A stretch of DNA of 9,453 nt from the NCBI GenBank assembly GCA_036497285.1, contig DASXJR010000106.1, positions 1 to 9,453 of the forward strand, written 5' to 3'. Of this stretch, positions 1 to 5,913 are shown in pieces; position 1 is the first letter of the stretch, and every line of letters begins with the position of its first letter. The stretch is from RYN-133 sp036497285 (GTDB lineage Bacteria > Actinomycetota > Actinomycetes > Mycobacteriales > Jatrophihabitantaceae). The position numbers and the translations under genes were made by a program. The notes under the pieces were generated by a model. That model searched no databases, was not told where the DNA came from, and was given only the letters and a program-made list of their open reading frames with translations.

Positions 1-1496
1 CCCAGTCGGGCCACGGTGGCCCCGGTCGGGGCCGCGGCCACCAGCCGCTCGGCGACGACGTTGAGCAGGCGGTCGCCGGCGGCGTGCCCGAGCGCGTCGT
101 TGACCTCCTTGAACCGGTCGAGGTCGAGCAGCAGCACGGCGGCGCCGTGCGGGTCGTCGGCGTGCTGCGCGATGCGCCGGGACAGCTGGACGCGGTTCGG
201 CAGGCCGGTCAAAGCGTCGTGGTTGGCGTCGTACGCGAGCCGTTCGACCATCTGGGCACTGCGGGCCGACACCGCCAGGTGCCCGGTCAGGGTCTGCAGC
301 AGGGCCAGGTCGTCGGAGGTGAACGTGGCGGTCTCGCCGAGCCGGTCGGTCAAGGTGATGGTGCCGTGCACCCCGCTGGACGGCGGGAAGCTGACGACCA
401 TCGCGTCGCGATAGCCGTGCTCGCGCAGCCACTCCGCGGTCGCCGGGTCGCGCGTCTTGCGGGGCGCGAGCATCGGCTGGTGCTGGGTGAGCGCGCGCAG
501 CACCGCCCAGTCGTAGATCTCTGCGGCGCCGGTCTCGACGGAAAATCCGTCCTCGTCGGCGATGAACCGGGTGCTGGTGCGCGGCAACGCGGGCTCGTCC
601 GAGTCGCCGGGCTCCGGCGCGTCGATCACTGCCATCGACACCGTCGTGGCGCGCAGCAGGGTGCGGATCCGCTCGAGCATCCCGTGTGCCGCGTCGGCGA
701 TGCTCTCCGCGCCGGAGCTGCTGGTGACGAAGTCGTGGACGAGCTCGAGCGCCGCGTGCCGACGCGTGGCGTGCAGGTAACCGCGGTAGAGCATGGTCGC
801 GACAACCAGGGTGACGCCGACGACGATCGCGCCCGCCGCGCCCAGGCGCACCAGCATCACGATGCCGGAGGCGACCGCCACGCTGACCGCGGTCATCGCG
901 GCGGCCGGGGCGAGCACACCGATCGCGTCGCGCAGCGTCACGGGCCCGTTGTGGATCCGGATCATCAGCAGGACGAGCAGGCTGAAGAACTGGTCGACGG
1001 CGACGGCCACGCCGAGCACGACGAGTTCGCCGGTCAGGTCGAGCGAGTCGCGCGAGCCGATCGCGTGGTGCACGAGAGTGGTCAGCAGCGCCGCCTCGCA
1101 GGCGAAGAACGTGACGTTGTAGGCGAACTTGTCCAACGACTTGCGCTGGTAGGCCAACGCCATCCCGCCGCCGAGGACGCGTGCGAGCACGACGACCGGG
1201 ACGGGCCCGAGCAGCGCGCCGAGCACGATCGGGATGCTGGAGAGCGTGATCGTGTGTGCCTGCCGCCGGAACTCGATCGTGAGCGCGAGCAGTTCACTGA
1301 GCCCGAACAGGGCGGCGAGCGAGCAGAACATCGTCCAGGTCGGCAGGCCGGTGTGCAGCGTCGGCGGCGTGCCCGCGTCGAGCACGGTGAACGTCAAGGC
1401 CGCGCCGGCCAGGCTGAGCGCCAGCCCATAGGTGAGCCGGGCCGCCCGTGGCCGGGCGTGCGCCACCCGGCTCGTGGCGGCTTGGCGGGTGTTCAC
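1..1496 (-). CDS. Membrane-anchored GAF-GGDEF protein (c-di-GMP signalling), 3' part cut by window edge
   Basis: Probable diguanylate cyclase, possibly with a C-terminal EAL domain beyond the window. I read 498 complete codons from a GTG at 1496. An in-frame TGA lies just upstream, and a GAGGAG Shine-Dalgarno sits 5 nt away, so the start is well fixed. Residues ~22-240 are hydrophobic, with several predicted membrane helices and the conserved patch EFRRQAHTITL (75-85). Residues ~243-418 look like a GAF domain, ending in a helix of type LLQTLTGHLAVSARSAQMVERL. The GGDEF domain begins at YDANHDALTGLPNR (~422) and contains LLDLDRFKEVNDALGH (456-471). The window ends at ARLG, immediately before the expected GG(D/E)EF motif, so cyclase competence cannot be judged. 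It matches the 3350-5908 gene segment by segment and follows protease A by 32 nt, probably in one transcript. The N-terminal membrane region resembles those I recall from actinobacterial GGDEF-EAL proteins. Its signal is unknown. Confidence 0.93.
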   Translation of the reverse strand, partial: MNTRQAATSRVAHARPRAARLTYGLALSLAGAALTFTVLDAGTPPTLHTGLPTWTMFCSLAALFGLSELLALTIEFRRQAHTITLSSIPIVLGALLGPVPVVVLARVLGGGMALAYQRKSLDKFAYNVTFFACEAALLTTLVHHAIGSRDSLDLTGELVVLGVAVAVDQFFSLLVLLMIRIHNGPVTLRDAIGVLAPAAAMTAVSVAVASGIVMLVRLGAAGAIVVGVTLVVATMLYRGYLHATRRHAALELVHDFVTSSSGAESIADAAHGMLERIRTLLRATTVSMAVIDAPEPGDSDEPALPRTSTRFIADEDGFSVETGAAEIYDWAVLRALTQHQPMLAPRKTRDPATAEWLREHGYRDAMVVSFPPSSGVHGTITLTDRLGETATFTSDDLALLQTLTGHLAVSARSAQMVERLAYDANHDALTGLPNRVQLSRRIAQHADDPHGAAVLLLDLDRFKEVNDALGHAAGDRLLNVVAERLVAAAPTGATVARL

Positions 1497-1501
1497 CTTG
1501 A

Positions 1502-1507
1502 CTCCTC
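1502..1507 (-). promoter_or_regulatory. Shine-Dalgarno for the left GGDEF gene
   Basis: GAGGAG on the minus strand, 5 nt before the GTG at 1496-1494. It lies in the 32-nt gap after the protease A stop. A strong site of its own suggests this GGDEF gene can be translated independently, unlike its paralogue at 5908, which has almost no site. Confidence 0.7.
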
Positions 1508-1528
1508 AGGCGTTCCTGGTCGGTGGGT

Positions 1529-3217
1529 TCAGTTCCAGTTGTCGACGGACCATGCGGTGCCGTCCCAGCGCGAGCCGTCCCAGCGAGATGCGTCCCAGCG
1601 CGAGCCGTCCCAACGGGAGCCGTCCCAGCGCGAGCCGTCCCAGCCGCCGGTGCTCGCCCAGCCGGATCCTGTCCAGGTCGCGCCGTTCCACACGCCGCCG
1701 TTCCAGGCGGTCAGCGTGCTCGACGCGGCCCACCAGGCCGCGGGGTCCCACGGCATGCCCTGGACGTCGATCTCGCCGGACAGCACCTCGCCCTGCGGGT
1801 CGACCAGGTGGTAGCCGCCGCGCGCGTCCTCGATCGAGCCGTGCCCGTTCGAGGTCGGCCAGGCCTGCGTGTACACGCTCGCCGGGAACACGTGGCTCCC
1901 GCTCGGCGTGCTCAAGATCTTCGCGGCGAGCATGGCACCGGCGACGTTGAGCTGCCCGGCACCGGCGGTGAGGGCGGTACCGCCCATGACCGGCGTCGCG
2001 GTGTTCGTAAGCAGGTACTTGACCTGGTCCGGCGTCAGCGACGGGTAGGCCTGCAGCAGCAGCGCGACCGCGCCCGAGGTGATCGCGGCGGCCTGGCTGG
2101 TGCCGGAGCCGCGGAAGAGGCGGCCGTCCGTGTCGCCGGCGACCAGACCCTGCGGGAAGTTGCGGTCCACGAACGAGCCAGGGGCGCGCAGCGAGGCGAT
2201 CGACCGTCCCGGCGCGAGCAGGTCGACGTGCCGTTGCGCGGTGCCGGAGCTGCTGAACGACGCGACGCTGGGGTACGCCCAACCGGCCGGCGACTCCTTG
2301 CCGTCCGAGGCGCCCACCGCCAGGACGTACGGGTCCATCGCGGGGTCGGTGAGGCGGCCGGCCTGCGGGCCTTCGTTGCCGCCGGAGACGACGACCACGA
2401 TGCCGTGCTTCCACGCGTTCTCGACGGCGGCCGAGAGCGGGTCGGCGTCGTAGGGCTGCACCGAGTCGGTGCCGTAGGCCAGGTTGATCACGCGGATCGC
2501 GGTGCCGTCCGGCAGCGTCGGGTGCTGGGTGACCCAGTCGACCGCTGCGATGACCTGGCTGACATCCGTGCTGCCGTCGGTGGTCGCGAGCTTAAGCGAC
2601 TCCAGTTCGGCGTCGGGCGCCACGCCGAGCTGCACCGACGGCGACAGGTGCGCCATCGTCTGACGGTCGAGGGTCACCGGGTCGTGCGCGGCGATGATGC
2701 CTGCGATGTGCGTGCCGTGCCCGTTGGTGTCCTTGTCGGTGAGGTCAGCGCTGTTGGCCTCGATCGACAGGTCCGGGCCGTAGGACAGCTTGTTCTGGCC
2801 GTCCAATCCCGCGACGTCTGCAGTGCCTGTGTCGAGCAGTGCAACGCCGACGCCCTGGCCGGTGATCTGCCGCTTCTCGCCGTCCCGCTGCCACCACACG
2901 GCCCGGGCGCCTATCGCGGTCTCGATCGTGTACAGGGAGCCCGGGTCCAGGTCGGCCTGGTAGGTCTGCGAGCCCCCTGTGGCCACGTTGTTCGCGGTGG
3001 CATCGCCCCAGGTCGTCCCGACCGTGCCCGCCGGCTGTACCGCCGGCGCGGTGTCCGCCGACGCGGTCGTCGACGTGTCGGCGTGCGCAGCGTCCGGGCC
3101 GATGAGCCCCAGGCCGAACACGGCCGACGCCAGCGCTGCCACACTCGCGGCGGCCGCCACTCGGCGGGAGCGGCGGGTCGCGAGCTTGTCGACGACCGTG
3201 GCGGGCAAAAGGAACAT
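1529..3217 (-). CDS. Secreted S8 (subtilisin-like) serine protease A with Trp-rich pentad tail
   Basis: 562 aa. The ATG at 3217 is the first possible start after an in-frame TGA, and it has a GGAGGAG site 7 nt upstream. A basic N-terminus and hydrophobic stretch end at AHA46|D47, a good signal peptidase I site, so the product is exported. The S8 fold is clear: Asp129 in ALLDTG, His167 in NGHGTH, oxyanion Asn281 in SGGNEG, and nucleophile Ser374 in GSGTSQAAA. All four are present, so it should be active. No obvious inhibitor-type (I9) propeptide domain is visible in the ~80 residues between signal peptide and Asp129. After the catalytic domain comes a module GSIEDARGG...GEIDVQG (460-487), then a tail with Trp at 490, 495/496, 505, 510, 515, 520, 526 and every fifth residue to 561. 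It is paralogous to protease B (5914-7647). The substrate is unknown. The repeat tail may mediate surface attachment or self-association (inference). Confidence 0.95.
   Translation of the reverse strand: MFLLPATVVDKLATRRSRRVAAAASVAALASAVFGLGLIGPDAAHADTSTTASADTAPAVQPAGTVGTTWGDATANNVATGGSQTYQADLDPGSLYTIETAIGARAVWWQRDGEKRQITGQGVGVALLDTGTADVAGLDGQNKLSYGPDLSIEANSADLTDKDTNGHGTHIAGIIAAHDPVTLDRQTMAHLSPSVQLGVAPDAELESLKLATTDGSTDVSQVIAAVDWVTQHPTLPDGTAIRVINLAYGTDSVQPYDADPLSAAVENAWKHGIVVVVSGGNEGPQAGRLTDPAMDPYVLAVGASDGKESPAGWAYPSVASFSSSGTAQRHVDLLAPGRSIASLRAPGSFVDRNFPQGLVAGDTDGRLFRGSGTSQAAAITSGAVALLLQAYPSLTPDQVKYLLTNTATPVMGGTALTAGAGQLNVAGAMLAAKILSTPSGSHVFPASVYTQAWPTSNGHGSIEDARGGYHLVDPQGEVLSGEIDVQGMPWDPAAWWAASSTLTAWNGGVWNGATWTGSGWASTGGWDGSRWDGSRWDGSRWDASRWDGSRWDGTAWSVDNWN
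1532..1649 (-). repeat. 15-bp tandem repeats coding W-D-G-S-R pentads
   Basis: Six head-to-tail 15-bp units lie at 1560-1649 (plus-strand form ccgtcccagcgcgag). Three copies (1560, 1620 and, but for its first base, 1590) are essentially identical and the others differ by a few bases. The array continues degenerately to the stop codon. It encodes residues ~524-562 of protease A, with consensus W-D-G-S-R. The unit is a multiple of three, so slippage would change repeat number without breaking the frame. Near-identity of the units suggests recent expansion or homogenisation. Confidence 0.9.
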
Positions 3218-3349
3218 CCGGGCTCTCCTCCAGGGTGTGAGGCGCGTCGTGGGCAGACGTGATCTCCACGAACCTCATCGGCAGGTCGACGCGGCGTCTG
3301 AGCGCATCAGCCGGGCAAACTGCCTACACGGGGAGCGGTGGGGCGGTGC
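3218..3349. other. Intergenic gap between the two protease/GGDEF cassettes
   Basis: 132 bp between the stop of the GGDEF-EAL gene and the ATG of protease A, the longest gap on the minus strand. The only strong element is the GGAGGAG site at 3225-3231. A short perfect inverted repeat, GACGC-G-GCGTC, lies at 3288-3298 and could be an operator half or chance. I see no T-tract terminator and no convincing -10/-35 pair. An internal promoter for the second cassette is plausible from the spacing but not shown by the sequence. Confidence 0.5.
3225..3231 (-). promoter_or_regulatory. Strong Shine-Dalgarno for protease A
   Basis: GGAGGAG on the minus strand, 7 nt from the ATG at 3217-3215. It is near-perfectly complementary to the 16S anti-SD and confirms the start. 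It is the strongest ribosome site in the window. Confidence 0.75.
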
Positions 3350-5908
3350 TCAGCCGGCCTCGGCGAGCTTGATCGTCGTGGGCCGTGTCGGGCGGTAGGA
3401 GGTCAACCACTCGAGGAACTCCTCCGCTGGTTGTGGCCGGGCGATCGTGTAGCCCTGGGCCGCGTGGCAGCCGAGTGCGGCGAGCGTGTCCAGCACCTCG
3501 GGTGTCTCCACGCCTTCCGCCACCACTCGCAGTGACAGGTTCTGCCCGAGCCCGGCGACCGCGCTCACCAGGGCTGCGCTCGCGGTCGCATCCGGGTTGC
3601 CGAGGCCCTGCACGAATGATTTGTCGATCTTGACCTCGCTCGCCGGGAAGCGATGCAGGTAGGACAGGCTCGAGTAGCCCGTCCCGAAGTCGTCGAGTGA
3701 GATGCACACACCGAGGTCGGCGATCTCTTGCAGCACCTTCAAGGCCCGATCCGGCTCGGCGAGGATGCAACTCTCGGTGATCTCGACAACGAGGCTGCCT
3801 GCGGGCATGCCGGCGTCGGCGAGCGCGCTCTTGATCTGACGCGGCAAGGTCTGGTCTCCGACATTGCGTGCCGAAACGTTCACCGCGACGCTCACCGGGT
3901 TCCCGTGCGCGGCCCAACGCCGGCAGTCGGCAAGCGCGCGAGCGAGCACGAGCGGGGTGAACTGGTGGATCAGGCCGCTGGTCTCGGCGAGCGGGATGAA
4001 CCGGTCGGGTGCGACAACACCCAGTTCCGGGTGGTTCCAGCGAACGAGCGCCTCGGCACCGATGACCTCGCGAGTGCCCAGGTCGATCTTGGGCTGGTAG
4101 TACAGCGTGAAGTGTTCGGGGTGGCCACGAAGCGTCGTGCGCAGGTCGGCAAGCAGCGCGAGGTTCTCGGCGCGCCCCTGATCCATCTCCGGTCGGTAGA
4201 TCGCGACGACCTCGTCGCCCGATTTCGCCGCGTACATCGCCGTGTCGGCCTGTCGCATGAGGTCGGCGGACGATCCTTCTGCCGCCTCGCGGTCGGCTAC
4301 GGCAATTCCGATGCTCGCCTCGGCATTCAGCACAGCACCGTCGACGTTCAGCGGACGGGCGAGCTCTGCAGCCACCTGGTCGCCCAGCCGGCGCGCGTCC
4401 TCCACGCCGTTGAGCCCGCACAGATACACCGCGAACTCGTCGCCGCCGAGCCTGGCGACCGTCGCGGTCGACGGCGCGACGGCACGCAGACGGTCCGCCA
4501 CGACCTGCAGCACGGCGTCCCCCGCAGCGTGGCCGAGTGCGTCGTTGACCTCCTTGAACCGGTCGAGGTCGAGCAGCATGACCGCGACTGATCCGTCGGC
4601 AAGCTGTCCGCCTTCGGAGATGCGGCGCACCAGCGCGGCGCGGCTCGCGAGGCCGGTGAGCGAATCGTGGCTGGCGTCGTAGGCCAGCTGCTCGACCATC
4701 CGGGCGCTCGAGCTGGCCATCGCGAGGTGCCCGGTCAAGGTCTGAAGCAGGGTCAGGTCGTCGGTCGTGAAGGTGGAGGTCTCGCCGAGCCGGTCGCTGA
4801 CGGTGATGGTGCCGACGACCCCGCTGCCCGGTGGGAACGGGACGAGCATGGCGTCGCGATGACCGTGTTCGGCCAGCCAGCGCAAGACCGCCCGGTCTTT
4901 GCTCGACCGGGGTGCCAGCAGCGGTTCGCCGTGACTGAGGGCTCGCAAGGTCGCCCAATCACGGTCGACGTCGGCCACCGACTCGGCACGGAACTCGTCC
5001 TCCGAGTCAAGCAGGATCGTCCCCGTACCGTCGGTGCCTGCCCGATCCGGGATCACCAGCATTTCGACCGCGCCGGCCCGGAGCAGGGTGCGCAGACGCG
5101 GCAGCAGCTCGCGCGCCGCCTCGGCGAACGACTCGTTACCTGCCGTTCCGGTGACGAACTCGTGGACCAGTTCCAACGCGGCATGCCGCCTGCTGGCCGC
5201 AAGATAGCCCCGGTACAACAGCACTCCGGTCACCGCACCGACTGCGACGACACCGAAACCGAGCTGGCCGGATCCGGTCAGCAGAACCACGCCGAGGGCC
5301 ACTGCGACGCTCACGCTTGTCATGGCCAGTGCCGGCAGCAGGACGTTCGTGACAGCGCGGCGGGACATCGGACCGTTGTGCACGTAGATCATGACGAGCA
5401 CAAGGGCGCTCATGAGCTGGTCGACGAAGGTGACGATCACGAACACCAGCGCCCCGGTGCCCAGATCGAGATGCGCCCGGCCGCCGAGGGCGTAGTGAAT
5501 CGCCGCGGTGTCGATCGCGGCTTCGAAGGCGAACGCCGCGAGGTTGTAGGCGAACTTCTCGAAGCGGATGCGCTGGACGGCAAGGGTGGTCCCCGCGCCG
5601 AGCACGCGCGCGAGCACCACGACCTGGATCGGCGCGACGAGCGCGCCCAGTACGAGCGGAATTCCCGCGAGCGTGAACGAGTGGGCCTGTCGCCGGAACT
5701 CGACGTTCATCAACAGCCACTCGGACAGCGAGAAGGCGATGACCAGGAGAACCGCGCCGAGCGGCACCGGTGGTGCCGCTGCCAGCGTCGCCGAACTCGG
5801 CCACCCTGTCGTGACGATCGCGGCTGCGGCTGCAAGGGCACAGGTCAGCGCGCTGGTGATCTTGGTGGCTCGGGGGATGACCCGAGCGCGACCGCTCGCC
5901 GCAGGCAT
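3350..5908 (-). CDS. Membrane GAF-GGDEF-EAL protein: bifunctional diguanylate cyclase/phosphodiesterase
   Basis: 852 aa, likely making and/or degrading cyclic di-GMP at the membrane. Residues ~17-235 form a multi-helix membrane region with EFRRQAHSFTL at 70-80. A GAF-like domain spans ~243-405. The GGDEF domain (~410-570) carries an intact GGDEF at 488-492. The RxxD inhibitory site expected at 479-482 reads PSTA, so product feedback through the I-site is unlikely. The EAL domain (~585-840) keeps its usual catalytic set: E619-A-L621-V-R623, Asn677 (VNVSA), Glu709, Asp739-Asp740 in DDFGTGYSSL, Lys760, Glu798 in AEGVET, and Gln818 in QGY. Both activities are therefore possible; which dominates cannot be read from sequence. 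The ATG lies only 5 nt after the protease B stop and lacks a clear Shine-Dalgarno, so translation is probably coupled to the protease. The open frame continues upstream to 7339, but that part is an out-of-frame shadow of protease B. Confidence 0.95.
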   Translation of the reverse strand: MPAASGRARVIPRATKITSALTCALAAAAAIVTTGWPSSATLAAAPPVPLGAVLLVIAFSLSEWLLMNVEFRRQAHSFTLAGIPLVLGALVAPIQVVVLARVLGAGTTLAVQRIRFEKFAYNLAAFAFEAAIDTAAIHYALGGRAHLDLGTGALVFVIVTFVDQLMSALVLVMIYVHNGPMSRRAVTNVLLPALAMTSVSVAVALGVVLLTGSGQLGFGVVAVGAVTGVLLYRGYLAASRRHAALELVHEFVTGTAGNESFAEAARELLPRLRTLLRAGAVEMLVIPDRAGTDGTGTILLDSEDEFRAESVADVDRDWATLRALSHGEPLLAPRSSKDRAVLRWLAEHGHRDAMLVPFPPGSGVVGTITVSDRLGETSTFTTDDLTLLQTLTGHLAMASSSARMVEQLAYDASHDSLTGLASRAALVRRISEGGQLADGSVAVMLLDLDRFKEVNDALGHAAGDAVLQVVADRLRAVAPSTATVARLGGDEFAVYLCGLNGVEDARRLGDQVAAELARPLNVDGAVLNAEASIGIAVADREAAEGSSADLMRQADTAMYAAKSGDEVVAIYRPEMDQGRAENLALLADLRTTLRGHPEHFTLYYQPKIDLGTREVIGAEALVRWNHPELGVVAPDRFIPLAETSGLIHQFTPLVLARALADCRRWAAHGNPVSVAVNVSARNVGDQTLPRQIKSALADAGMPAGSLVVEITESCILAEPDRALKVLQEIADLGVCISLDDFGTGYSSLSYLHRFPASEVKIDKSFVQGLGNPDATASAALVSAVAGLGQNLSLRVVAEGVETPEVLDTLAALGCHAAQGYTIARPQPAEEFLEWLTSYRPTRPTTIKLAEAG

Positions 5909-5913
5909 CGTTG

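Noticed and set aside
1560..1649. Regular short repeats resembling a CRISPR array.
   Set aside because: Units are 15 bp and contiguous with no spacers, and they translate in frame as Trp pentads at the protease C-terminus.
84..1814. Long plus-strand open frame opposite the left GGDEF gene and the protease A tail.
   Set aside because: Antisense shadow of high-GC coding sequence; low-complexity Arg/Glu/His/Gly-rich product without a recognisable domain.
1523..3262. Plus-strand open frame of 579 codons opposite protease A.
   Set aside because: Mirrors the protease and its 15-bp repeats. Its repeats (A-V-P-A-R type) are just the complement of the W-D-G-S-R codons.
3218..3349. Possible riboswitch (for example c-di-GMP type) or terminator between the cassettes.
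   Set aside because: No recognisable riboswitch core, and no stem followed by a T-tract; only an 11-base palindrome at 3288-3298.
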